DNA of 64,000 nt from Lederbergia galactosidilytica (GTDB taxonomy: Bacteria > Bacillota > Bacilli > Bacillales > Bacillaceae_C): the NCBI RefSeq assembly GCF_017873565.1, contig NZ_JAGGKH010000020.1:1-64000 (forward strand), written 5' to 3'. A program made the translations under genes and the position numbers. Shown one piece after another: positions 1-6,924 of this stretch (positions are counted from its first letter, which is position 1; every line of letters begins with the position of its first letter). Under the pieces are notes generated by a model. The model was not told the origin of the DNA and searched no databases. It saw nothing but the letters and a program-made list of their open reading frames with translations.

Positions 1-92
1 TACTTAAGTTATTGAACCGCCGTATACGAGAACCGTATGTACGGTGGTGTGAGAGGTCGGCTAATCAATTAATGATTAGCCTCCTACTCGAT
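1..92 (+). mobile_element. Group II intron, 3' end (domains V and VI), left-truncated by window
   Basis: Positions 14-49 fold as a domain-V-like hairpin: ACCGCCGTA pairs with TACGGTGGT, and inside a bulge ATACG pairs with CGTAT. Positions about 53-90 form a domain-VI-like hairpin in which GGCTAATCA pairs with TGATTAGCC, followed by CTCCTACTCGAT. This arrangement, with GTGTGAGAGG between the two stems, is what I know from the 3' ends of bacterial group II introns. The intron end is probably near 92. The reverse transcriptase gene and the 5' end lie outside the window. The family assignment is by recognition of the motif, not by covariance search. Confidence 0.8.
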
Positions 93-125
93 TTTAAATA
101 AAGTGGAGATTAAGGGGGATTGAGG

Positions 126-881
126 ATGAAGGAGCAATATTTTCTGCAAAGAGTAAGAGCCAAAACACCTTTAGTGCATTGCATCACCAATATTGTTGTA
201 GCTAATTTTCAGGCGAATGGATTATTAGCTTTGGGAGCATCTCCAGTTATGGCTGATGCAGTAGAGGAAGCTGCTGAAATAGCTGCAGCAGCGAATTGTA
301 CGGTCTTAAATATAGGGACATTAAATAAAGAAACAATTGAGGCAATGATAATTGCGGGAAAAAGTGCTAACGAGCATAATGTACCTGTTGTTCTTGATCC
401 TGTAGGTGCAGGAGCGACCCAGTTTCGAAAAGCAACTGTCTTGCGAATTTTAGAAGAGGTGAAAATTTCACTTATTCGCTGTAATGCTGGTGAATTAGCG
501 ACAATTGCAGGTGTTAAATGGCATGCACGTGGTGTGGATGCTGGTGAAGGTGAGATGGATTTACAGAAAATGGCTATGGAAACAGCCAAACGTTTCAATT
601 GCATAGTGGCTGTGACAGGTGTGACAGATATCGTGAGTGATGGAATAGAAGTAAAGGAAATCTCCGGTGGTCATCGACTCATGTCTAAAATCACAGGATC
701 GGGTTGTTTATTAAGTGCGATTGTCGGTGCGTATCTGTCCGTATGTAGTGGAGAGAACTTTGCTGCAACGTATGAAGCTTTATCTTTCTATAAGAAAGCA
801 GGGGAGAGGGCTGCAGAAAAATCGGAGCAACCCGGCCATTTTGCTGCATACATTTTAGATGAGCTCCATCGTGAGTGGTAA
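126..881 (+). CDS. thiM: Hydroxyethylthiazole kinase ThiM
   Basis: A 251-residue ThiM-family kinase. It phosphorylates the thiazole moiety 4-methyl-5-(2-hydroxyethyl)thiazole so that salvaged thiazole can enter thiamin synthesis. Visible features are the N-terminal PLVHCITNIVVANF stretch, DPVGAGATQFR near residue 95, and the C-terminal GSGCLLSAIVGAY anion-hole/catalytic segment with its conserved Cys. The ATG at 126 is preferred over the upstream TTG at 120, because the GGGGG ribosome binding site at 113-117 sits about 8 nt before the ATG. It is first in a thiM-thiD-thiE-thiW cluster. An intron end lies just upstream, so any TPP riboswitch would be outside the window. Confidence 0.95.
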   Translation: MKEQYFLQRVRAKTPLVHCITNIVVANFQANGLLALGASPVMADAVEEAAEIAAAANCTVLNIGTLNKETIEAMIIAGKSANEHNVPVVLDPVGAGATQFRKATVLRILEEVKISLIRCNAGELATIAGVKWHARGVDAGEGEMDLQKMAMETAKRFNCIVAVTGVTDIVSDGIEVKEISGGHRLMSKITGSGCLLSAIVGAYLSVCSGENFAATYEALSFYKKAGERAAEKSEQPGHFAAYILDELHREW

Positions 882-910
882 TCTAGTAATCTTGAAAGGG
901 GAAAATTCAA

Positions 911-1741
911 ATGACATTTGTAGCATTAACAATTGCTGGATCTGATAGTGGTGGGGGAGCGGGAATTCAGGCAGATCTTAAGACATTTCAAGAACTTGGG
1001 GTATATGGAACTTCTGCTTTGACGGCAGTTACGGCTCAAAATACGCTTGGTGTTCACGGAGTGTATCCACTGAAAGCTTCGGAAGTGGAGAAACAAATTT
1101 GTGCAGTTATGGATGATTTTCCCGTAACAGCTATAAAGACGGGCATGTTATTCTCAGTCGACATTATTCGTAAGGTTGTTCATACATTAAAGCATTATCA
1201 AGCACAAGCTCTAATTATTGACCCGGTGATGATCGCAAAGGGAGGTGCTTCCCTTTTACAAAATGAAGCTATCCAAGCCTTGAAAGAAGAGCTTTTACCA
1301 TTAGCTTCTATTATTACACCCAATATTCCTGAAGCCGAGTTACTAGCTGGAATGAAAATTACGACAGCTCACGATATTGAGCGAGCAGCCGAAATTTTAT
1401 TAGAAACTGGGGTAGATGCTGTGGTAATGAAGGGAGGTCATTTAGACAATCAAGATTTTGCGGAAGATCTATTTATGTCATCAAATGGAAGAAAATTTAA
1501 ATTAAGATCTGAGCGGATTCATACAAAAGATACACATGGAACTGGTTGTACTTTTTCAGCGGCTATTACGGCATCGATGGCAAAGGGAAAAAGTATGGAG
1601 GAAGCGGTTATGATTGCCAAAGATTATATTCATGTTGCTATTAAAGAAGGCTTACATCTTGGGAATGGCCATGGACCAACAAACCATTGGGCATACCAAT
1701 CTTACAAAGGAAGCATAAAGGAAGTGGTTTTGCTTGATTAA
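911..1741 (+). CDS. thiD: Hydroxymethylpyrimidine/phosphomethylpyrimidine kinase ThiD
   Basis: A 276-residue ribokinase-fold enzyme that phosphorylates HMP and HMP-P in the pyrimidine branch of thiamin synthesis. The N-terminal TIAGSDSGGGAGIQADLK motif, TAQNTLGVHGV, the conserved VMKGGH segment and the C-terminal DTHGTGCTFSAAI anion hole are all present and of family-typical spacing. The length matches ThiD. It starts 29 nt after thiM with an AAAGGGG ribosome binding site and overlaps the thiE start by 8 nt, so the genes are almost certainly co-transcribed. Confidence 0.95.
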   Translation: MTFVALTIAGSDSGGGAGIQADLKTFQELGVYGTSALTAVTAQNTLGVHGVYPLKASEVEKQICAVMDDFPVTAIKTGMLFSVDIIRKVVHTLKHYQAQALIIDPVMIAKGGASLLQNEAIQALKEELLPLASIITPNIPEAELLAGMKITTAHDIERAAEILLETGVDAVVMKGGHLDNQDFAEDLFMSSNGRKFKLRSERIHTKDTHGTGCTFSAAITASMAKGKSMEEAVMIAKDYIHVAIKEGLHLGNGHGPTNHWAYQSYKGSIKEVVLLD

Positions 1742-2408
1742 TAATATCCTGCGACTGTATTTCATTATGGGAAGCATGAATACGAAACAAAATGATCCTA
1801 TAGAAGTATTAGAATTAGCCTTACAAGGGGGAATCACTTGCTTTCAATTTCGGGAAAAAGGCGTAGCATCGAAACAAGGGCAGGAAAAGTTTCTGTTCGC
1901 TGAAAAATGTATGAAGCTCTGTCGAACATACAAAGTACCCTTTATTGTAAATGATGATGTTGATTTAGCGCTAGCTCTTAATGCGGATGGAGTTCATATT
2001 GGCCAAGATGACGAAATCGCATCACAAGTGCGAGAGAAAATAGGCAAAGATAAAATCTTAGGTGTTTCCGTACATAATGAGGAAGAAGCTTTTTTAGCGC
2101 AGAAGGCTGGTGCTGATTATGTTGGAGTTGGACCTGTCTATGCAACTTCATCCAAAGAGGATGCAAGAACTCCGGCTGGAACGAAGGTAATGGAACAAGT
2201 TGCATTCCAATATCCTTATCTACCGATAGTGGGGATTGGCGGTCTCACAAAAGAAAATCTAGCACCAGTGTTTAAGGCTGGAGGTGCTGGTGTTGCTTTA
2301 ATTTCAGCGATTGCTTCAGCGGAAAATCCACAACATCAAGCAAGGCAATTACGAGCAAAGATTGACCGTATTTTGGAAAGGGAGAGTCCACTAAGTGAAC
2401 ACCCGTAA
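1734..2408 (+). CDS. thiE: Thiamin-phosphate synthase ThiE
   Basis: A 224-residue TIM-barrel enzyme that joins HMP-pyrophosphate and thiazole phosphate to give thiamin phosphate. Recognisable motifs are FQFREKG, PFIVNDDVDLAL, GVHIGQDD, LGVSVHNEEEA, DYVGVGPVYATSSK and PIVGIGGL, in the expected order. The start is TTG at 1734, preceded by AAGGAAGTGG at suitable distance, and overlaps the end of thiD. The C-terminus overlaps the start of thiW by 14 nt. With ThiM and ThiD this makes a complete salvage route from HMP and thiazole to thiamin phosphate. Confidence 0.94.
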   Translation: MINNILRLYFIMGSMNTKQNDPIEVLELALQGGITCFQFREKGVASKQGQEKFLFAEKCMKLCRTYKVPFIVNDDVDLALALNADGVHIGQDDEIASQVREKIGKDKILGVSVHNEEEAFLAQKAGADYVGVGPVYATSSKEDARTPAGTKVMEQVAFQYPYLPIVGIGGLTKENLAPVFKAGGAGVALISAIASAENPQHQARQLRAKIDRILERESPLSEHP

Positions 2409-2895
2409 AATGATTGTGATGACAATGTTTGTAGCAATTGCTGTTGCTGGATCAATTTTCATCTCATTTCCTACTGGAATTGCACGGGCTTATCCGATTC
2501 AACATGCAGTCAATGTTGTGGCTGCTGTTACTCTAGGTCCAGCCGGAGCTGCTATCGTAGCCTTTTTAACAGCGCTGATCCGGATTCTAACGGGTACAGG
2601 TTCTTTACTAGCTTTTCCAGGTGGGATAATCGGTGCTTGTCTTGCAGGCCTACTGTATAAAAAATTTGGAAAGATTTGGCTAGCTGGGATGGGAGAATTA
2701 GTTGGCACTGGATTAATCGCTTCTCTCTTAGCTGTCCCCTATGCAAAAATTTTAATGGGAACAACAACAACAGCTTTCTTTTTCTTTCCCTCTTTCTTTA
2801 TTTCTAGTGGCAGTGGAATGTTGATTGGCATTATTTTAGCTGCACGTTTGCAAAGAAATGGTGTTATAAAAAGAATCAACCAGCTCTTGGTATAA
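2395..2895 (+). CDS. thiW: ThiW, substrate-binding (S) subunit of an ECF-type vitamin transporter
   Basis: A 166-residue very hydrophobic protein with several membrane helices. The segments FPTGIARAYPIQHAVNVV, LGPAGAAIVAFLTALIR and GSLLAFPGGIIGACLAG are typical of the ThiW family, whose genes accompany thiamin salvage genes. ThiW is predicted to bind a thiamin precursor (thiazole) and to work with a shared EcfA/EcfA'/EcfT module encoded elsewhere. The start is GTG at 2395 inside thiE, with GGAAAGGGAGAG just upstream. Last gene of the cluster; a terminator follows within 4 nt. Membrane protein; substrate is inferred from context. Confidence 0.88.
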   Translation: MNTRKMIVMTMFVAIAVAGSIFISFPTGIARAYPIQHAVNVVAAVTLGPAGAAIVAFLTALIRILTGTGSLLAFPGGIIGACLAGLLYKKFGKIWLAGMGELVGTGLIASLLAVPYAKILMGTTTTAFFFFPSFFISSGSGMLIGIILAARLQRNGVIKRINQLLV

Positions 2896-2898
2896 TAT

Positions 2899-2937
2899 AA
2901 AACCTATTCCTAATAAAGATTATGGGATAGGTTTTCT
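2899..2937 (+). terminator. Rho-independent terminator after thiW
   Basis: An 11-bp stem (AAACCTATTCC with GGGATAGGTTT, one G-T pair) with a 12-nt loop is followed by TTCTT. It begins 4 nt after the thiW stop codon. Confidence 0.85.
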
Positions 2938-3002
2938 TCATGCTTTAGAATGTTTCCTCTCGAAACGGGTAAATGTATATAGATAGGTATGGGGAATGAC
3001 AA

Positions 3003-3011
3003 TGTTATAAT
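3003..3011 (+). promoter_or_regulatory. Extended -10 promoter for yebE-yebG
   Basis: TGTTATAAT at 3003-3011 is a perfect TGnTATAAT extended -10 element. It lies 29 nt before the yebE start. The -35 region (around 2983-2988, ATAGGT) is poor, as is common with extended -10 promoters. Confidence 0.6.
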
Positions 3012-3039
3012 GAGAGCAAATCTTAGATGGAGGTAAGTT

Positions 3040-3582
3040 ATGCTTCAAAATGGGTTTATCATGGTCATCATTATTTTAGTCATAAATATCGTATATGTTT
3101 CTTTTTTTACAATTAGAATGATTTTAACTTTAAAAGGCTATCGTTATATGGCTGCGTTGATCAGCATGGTTGAAGTTGTTATTTATGTTGTTGGTTTAGG
3201 TTTAGTATTGGATAATTTAAATGAAATTCAAAATCTGATTGCTTATGCAGTCGGCTATGGGCTTGGGGTGTTAGTCGGAACAAAGATAGAGGAGAAAATG
3301 GCACTCGGTTATATTACAGTCAATGTAATCACAAAAGAATATGACCGTGATTTACCAAAACAATTACGGGACGCAGGTTATGGTGTAACAAGTTGGGCAG
3401 CACAAGGGCTGGAAGGAGACCGAATGGCTCTACAAGTATTGACACCACGTAAAATGGAATTAAAATTATATCAAACGATAAAAGAGTTAGATTCAAAGGC
3501 TTTTATCATTGCATACGAACCGAAAACAATTTATGGTGGATTTTGGGTAAAAGCAGTAAGGAAAGGTAGATTACATCGATGA
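3040..3582 (+). CDS. yebE: DUF2179/UPF0316 membrane protein (YebE-like)
   Basis: A 180-residue protein with about three N-terminal membrane helices (residues ~5-25, 35-60, 65-82), then a soluble C-terminal domain. That domain carries the [20 protein letters not shown] and [20 protein letters not shown] segments of the UPF0316/DUF2179 family. Molecular function is unknown; the soluble part resembles small ligand-binding domains found in YitT-type proteins. AGATGGAGG gives the ribosome binding site. It overlaps yebG by 4 nt (ATGA). Position just upstream of purE matches B. subtilis yebE. Confidence 0.85.
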   Translation: MLQNGFIMVIIILVINIVYVSFFTIRMILTLKGYRYMAALISMVEVVIYVVGLGLVLDNLNEIQNLIAYAVGYGLGVLVGTKIEEKMALGYITVNVITKEYDRDLPKQLRDAGYGVTSWAAQGLEGDRMALQVLTPRKMELKLYQTIKELDSKAFIIAYEPKTIYGGFWVKAVRKGRLHR

Positions 3583-3767
3583 AGAAGGATTTCGAAGTAT
3601 TGGAAAATGAGAGTATTGAAGAATGTTTGCAAAGAATGGAAAAAGAGGGCTATACCCCTATTAAAAGAAGCGAAAAGCCGATTTTTAAGGAAGAAAAACG
3701 TAATGGAAAAGTTGAATATGTTCCGCATTTAAGAAAAATTGTTTTTAAAGGAGTAAAGACTAAGTAA
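3579..3767 (+). CDS. yebG: NETI-motif protein (YebG-like)
   Basis: A 62-residue, highly charged protein with the family-defining segment near the N-terminus (here [20 protein letters not shown]) and a basic C-terminus. No enzymatic motif or membrane segment is seen and the function is unknown. It is translationally coupled to yebE by an ATGA overlap. Its stop codon touches the first PurBox of the purine operon. Assignment rests on the motif, small size and conserved position between yebE and purE. Confidence 0.85.
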   Translation: MKKDFEVLENESIEECLQRMEKEGYTPIKRSEKPIFKEEKRNGKVEYVPHLRKIVFKGVKTK

Positions 3768-3810
3768 AACACGAACGATAAATAAAGTTAATTATAAAAT
3801 GTTCGATTTT
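3767..3810 (+). promoter_or_regulatory. PurR operator: pair of inverted PurBoxes
   Basis: AAACACGAACGAT at 3767-3779 and, in the opposite orientation, AATGTTCGATTTT at 3798-3810 place two CGAAC cores as an inverted pair. The cores are CGAAC at 3772-3776 and GTTCG at 3801-3805. This matches the Bacillus PurBox pattern (central CGAA core, A/T-rich flanks, paired about 16-17 nt apart) bound by the repressor PurR, which is relieved by PRPP. The pair lies immediately upstream of the -35 element of the pur promoter. Confidence 0.85.
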
Positions 3811-3813
3811 AGT

Positions 3814-3843
3814 TTGACATTCTCTTCTTGGATTTGTTAAGAT
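3814..3843 (+). promoter_or_regulatory. Sigma-A promoter of the pur operon
   Basis: TTGACA at 3814-3819 and TAAGAT at 3838-3843 are separated by 18 nt. They are followed after about 20 nt by the purine aptamer, the expected layout of the Bacillus pur leader. Confidence 0.85.
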
Positions 3844-3860
3844 GAACTTAACAAGAAAGG

Positions 3861-3928
3861 CCTCATATATAATGGGGATATGGCCCATAAGTTTCTACCT
3901 GATCACCGTAAATGATCAGACTATGAGG
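3861..3928 (+). ncRNA. Purine riboswitch, guanine class
   Basis: The three-way junction aptamer is clear. P1 is CCTCATA with TATGAGG. P2 is TGGG with CCCA around the conserved GATATGG loop. P3 is TGATCA with TGATCA around the CCGTAAA loop. Junction strands are TATAA, AGTTTCTAC and ACTAT. The C in ACTAT (adenine sensors have ATTAT) indicates guanine/hypoxanthine specificity. Ligand binding should favour the downstream terminator and switch the operon off, in addition to PurR control. Confidence 0.95.
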
Positions 3929-3968
3929 AAGTGGAACTTGGGGAGAATATACATATCTTTTTACTCCC

Positions 3969-4015
3969 GGATAGTCTGCTTTCTATCATAGAATGCGGAC
4001 TATCCTATTTGTATT
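3969..4015 (+). terminator. Riboswitch-controlled terminator of the pur leader
   Basis: An 11-bp stem (GGATAGTCTGC with GCGGACTATCC, one G-T pair) with a 15-nt loop is followed by TATTTGTATTT. It starts 41 nt after the aptamer. The purE start is 104 nt beyond it. That stretch includes a GC-rich patch with the 10-nt palindrome AGTACGTACT that vaguely recalls the interspersed repeats elsewhere in the window. Confidence 0.85.
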
Positions 4016-4118
4016 TCAAGGGAAAAATTTCGTTCTACACGCTTATCGAGTAAAGCGTCACATCAGGCGGTGCTAGTACGTACTGTACAGTCCTTTAGAA
4101 AAAGATGGAGGGATCAAC

Positions 4119-4607
4119 ATGGATGTGAAGATAGGAATTGTGATGGGAAGTACATCTGATTGGGAAACAATGAAACATGCTTGTACAGTCTTAGATGAGA
4201 TCGGTATCCCCTATGAAAAGAGAGTTGTTTCGGCACATAGAACACCTGATTATATGTTTGAATATGCGGAAACAGCGATTGAAAGAGGGATAAAGGTGAT
4301 CATTGCGGGTGCGGGTGGAGCAGCACATCTGCCAGGAATGCTCGCAGCGAAAACGGTATTACCAGTTATTGGAGTGCCGGTAGAATCCAAAGCTTTAAAA
4401 GGAATGGATTCTCTACTATCGATTGTGCAAATGCCTGGAGGAGTACCAGTTGCAACAGTTGCGATTGGAAAAGCAGGGGCAATCAATGCCGGCCTGTTGG
4501 CAGCACAAATTTTAGGGGCTGAATGTGAAACAATTCAACAGCGTCTAATTGAAAGAAGAGAAACTTTAAAAGAAAAAGTTTTAGAAAGCAGTGATCAGCT
4601 TGTCTAG
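4119..4607 (+). CDS. purE: N5-carboxyaminoimidazole ribonucleotide mutase PurE
   Basis: A 162-residue class I PurE. It converts N5-CAIR (the PurK product) to CAIR in purine synthesis. The [12 protein letters not shown] phosphate loop, VVSAHRTPD with the catalytic His, and [14 protein letters not shown] are intact, and the C-terminal VLESSDQLV is as in Bacillus. Ribosome binding site GGAGG. It is the first structural gene of the operon and overlaps purK by 17 nt. Confidence 0.97.
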   Translation: MDVKIGIVMGSTSDWETMKHACTVLDEIGIPYEKRVVSAHRTPDYMFEYAETAIERGIKVIIAGAGGAAHLPGMLAAKTVLPVIGVPVESKALKGMDSLLSIVQMPGGVPVATVAIGKAGAINAGLLAAQILGAECETIQQRLIERRETLKEKVLESSDQLV

Positions 4608-5772
4608 TTCATTTATTAAACCAGGGCAGACCATTGGAATTATCGGTGGTGGTCAATTAGGAAGAATGATGGCATTATCAGCGAAAGAAGCTGGTTTTAA
4701 AGTAATTGTTCTAGAACCCTCTAAACAATCGCCTGCCGGTCAAGTAGCAGATGAAGAGATTGTAGCATCCTATCATGATCGAAATGCTTTATCCGAACTC
4801 GCGCGAAAAAGTGATGTCATTACTTATGAATTTGAAAATATTGATTATCAATCTTTAAAATGGCTTTCCGAGAAAGCATATATTCCGCAAGGAGCAGAAT
4901 TAATTAAAATTACTCAAGATCGAATTTTAGAGAAGCAGGCTTTAACAGAAGCAGGAGTAAATGTCGCTCCTTATCTCGTTATCCGCGAGAGGATAGATCT
5001 TGAACAAGGGATTCAAACGATCGGCTATCCAGCCGTTCTAAAAACAGCCCGTGGTGGCTATGATGGCAAAGGCCAATTCGTTATAAAAACAAAAGAAGAA
5101 ATAGAAAAAGCAGCAGAATTACTAGAACATGGGCCATGTGTGTTGGAGGCATGGGTTCCCTTTGAAAAAGAAATCTCAGTTGTAATAACAAAAGGAGTAA
5201 CGAATGAGCTGACATGTTTTCCAATAGGGGAGAACCTTCATATTCAAAATATTCTCCATAAGACCATTGCACCGGCAAGAATTTCTGGAGAGATTGAAGA
5301 AAAGGTTCATCAAATGGCAAAGCAAATTGCTGATCACCTAGATTTGGTTGGAACATTAGCCGTTGAATTATTTTTAACGGATAAACAAGACATCTTTGTG
5401 AATGAGTTAGCACCAAGACCGCATAATTCTGGGCATTATACGATTGAAGCTTGCAATATTTCTCAATTTGGTCAGCATATAAGAGCGATTTGTGGTTGGC
5501 CTTTACAGAAAATTCAACTGCTGTGTCCAGCGATTATGATTAATATTTTAGGGCAACATGTTCAACCACTTATAGAAGAAATCCCTAAAAGATCAAGTTG
5601 GTCAGTCCATTTGTATGGAAAAGAAGAAGCAAAACTTAATCGGAAAATGGGCCATATAACAGTGTTAACAGATAATATCAAAGAGACCAGCCAAGAGCTA
5701 AAATCGACAAACATATGGTCAGAAGCGGATGAGAGAGAAACTCTATTGCAAACAAGCGGAAAAATGATCTAG
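4591..5772 (+). CDS. purK: N5-carboxyaminoimidazole ribonucleotide synthase PurK
   Basis: A 393-residue ATP-grasp enzyme that carboxylates AIR with bicarbonate and ATP. It shows the N-terminal [13 protein letters not shown] nucleotide fold, ITYEFENID, the ATP-grasp segment [17 protein letters not shown], and the active-site [14 protein letters not shown] motif. Start is GTG at 4591 within purE. The next gene is purS after only 86 nt. In Bacillus purB and purC normally occupy this junction, and neither they nor any remnant can be seen here. Confidence 0.96.
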   Translation: MISLSSSFIKPGQTIGIIGGGQLGRMMALSAKEAGFKVIVLEPSKQSPAGQVADEEIVASYHDRNALSELARKSDVITYEFENIDYQSLKWLSEKAYIPQGAELIKITQDRILEKQALTEAGVNVAPYLVIRERIDLEQGIQTIGYPAVLKTARGGYDGKGQFVIKTKEEIEKAAELLEHGPCVLEAWVPFEKEISVVITKGVTNELTCFPIGENLHIQNILHKTIAPARISGEIEEKVHQMAKQIADHLDLVGTLAVELFLTDKQDIFVNELAPRPHNSGHYTIEACNISQFGQHIRAICGWPLQKIQLLCPAIMINILGQHVQPLIEEIPKRSSWSVHLYGKEEAKLNRKMGHITVLTDNIKETSQELKSTNIWSEADERETLLQTSGKMI

Positions 5773-5858
5773 CGCTAACTGGTCAAAAAACCAAACATTT
5801 CGAATTTCCATTGATGAAAATAGATTCATATTCTTCCAAATAAAAGGAGAGATTTAAA

Positions 5859-6116
5859 ATGGCTTATAAAGTAAAAGTATTTGTCACTCTGAAAGAAAGT
5901 GTTATCGATCCTCAAGGAGCTGCAGCAACAAAGGCAATCCAAAAAATGGGATATACCTCTATAAAAGAAGTAAGGGTAGGAAAATTGATTGAATTACAAG
6001 TGGAAGAAATAGATGGAGATCTTTCTGCGACAATAGATGATATTTGTAAAAAGCTCCTTGTAAACCAAGAAGTGGAAGACTATAGTTTTGAAATCGAGGA
6101 GGTTGCAGCTCAGTGA
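5859..6116 (+). CDS. purS: FGAM synthase subunit PurS
   Basis: An 85-residue small subunit that bridges PurQ and PurL in formylglycinamidine ribonucleotide synthase. The N-terminal KVKVFVTLKESVIDPQGAA and the KMGYTSIKEVRVGKLIEL segments are classic PurS. Ribosome binding site AAAGGAGAG. It overlaps purQ by 4 nt. No anomalies. Confidence 0.96.
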   Translation: MAYKVKVFVTLKESVIDPQGAAATKAIQKMGYTSIKEVRVGKLIELQVEEIDGDLSATIDDICKKLLVNQEVEDYSFEIEEVAAQ

Positions 6117-6775
6117 AAGTTGCTATCGTTGTTTTTCCAGGAACAAGCTGTGGAGAGGAAATGTATACTGTCTGTTCTAATCAGTTGAAATTAGAAGCAG
6201 TTTACGTCCGTGAAAATGAAGCGAATTTAGATGATTATGATGCCATTTTGCTTCCAGGTGGTGCCTCATACGGGGATGCGATACGACCAGGAGCGATTGC
6301 TGCCCTACAGCCTGTAATGAGTGCGATAAAGAGAACGGTAGAGGCAGGTAAACCAGTGCTTGGTATAGGGAATGGCTTCCAGATTCTCACAGAAGCGGGA
6401 TTACTACCAGGTGTTTTATTAAAAAATGACCGACTGAAATTTAAATGTGTACCTATGAAACTAGTTGTTCAGAATAATGAAACTTTATGGTCAAAGAATT
6501 ATGAGCAAAATGAAAAGATATCTATCCCAATCGCTCATGGATATGGCCGTTATCATTGTGATTCAGAAACATTACAATCATTAAAAGACAATCGTCAAAT
6601 CATTTTTACCTACGCTGAGGAAAATCCAAATGGTAGTACAGAGTCCATTGCAGGTATTTCCAACCAAGCTGGTAATGTTGTTGGGATGATGCCACACCCC
6701 GAGCGAGCAGTAGAGGAAATCTTAGGTAGTGTAGATGGAATCAAACTGTTCCAAGCGCTGAAAATAAAAGCATAA
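6113..6775 (+). CDS. purQ: PurQ-like FGAM synthase glutaminase subunit lacking the catalytic Cys
   Basis: A 220-residue class I glutamine amidotransferase-fold protein, collinear with B. subtilis PurQ over nearly its whole length; GTG start overlaps purS. The normal role is to release ammonia from glutamine for PurL. The nucleophile elbow, normally GVCNGFQIL with Cys86, reads GIGNGFQIL here: residue 86 is Gly (codon GGG, 6368-6370). Other conserved stretches also deviate: GGASYGDAIRPGAIA instead of the usual GGFSYGDYLRCGAIA, and HGYGRYHC instead of HGEGNFYC. The His/Glu motif GMMPHPERA is kept. With no Cys the subunit should not hydrolyse glutamine. The frame is open and the 3' half well conserved, so it is either a structural subunit only, an inactive allele, or an assembly error. 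Confidence 0.9.
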   Translation: MKVAIVVFPGTSCGEEMYTVCSNQLKLEAVYVRENEANLDDYDAILLPGGASYGDAIRPGAIAALQPVMSAIKRTVEAGKPVLGIGNGFQILTEAGLLPGVLLKNDRLKFKCVPMKLVVQNNETLWSKNYEQNEKISIPIAHGYGRYHCDSETLQSLKDNRQIIFTYAEENPNGSTESIAGISNQAGNVVGMMPHPERAVEEILGSVDGIKLFQALKIKA

Positions 6776-6778
6776 GCG

Positions 6779-6825
6779 TAAGGGATGATCAAGAAATCTT
6801 CTGAGGTCTCTTTCGCCATCCCTTA
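6779..6825 (+). promoter_or_regulatory. Hairpin in the purQ-purL gap
   Basis: TAAGGGATG at 6779-6787 pairs with CATCCCTTA at 6817-6825 around a 29-nt loop. No T-run follows, so it is not a convincing terminator; it may act as an mRNA processing or stability element. purQ and purL usually overlap, whereas here they are 149 nt apart. Confidence 0.45.
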
Positions 6826-6924
6826 ATGAAAGCAAATTGCAAAGTGGGCAAATTAGCTAAGGTTAGACGATACGAATCATCTTGTAATTCAGAGCAATAA
6901 CAATGTTAAATGGGAGGCAATCAC

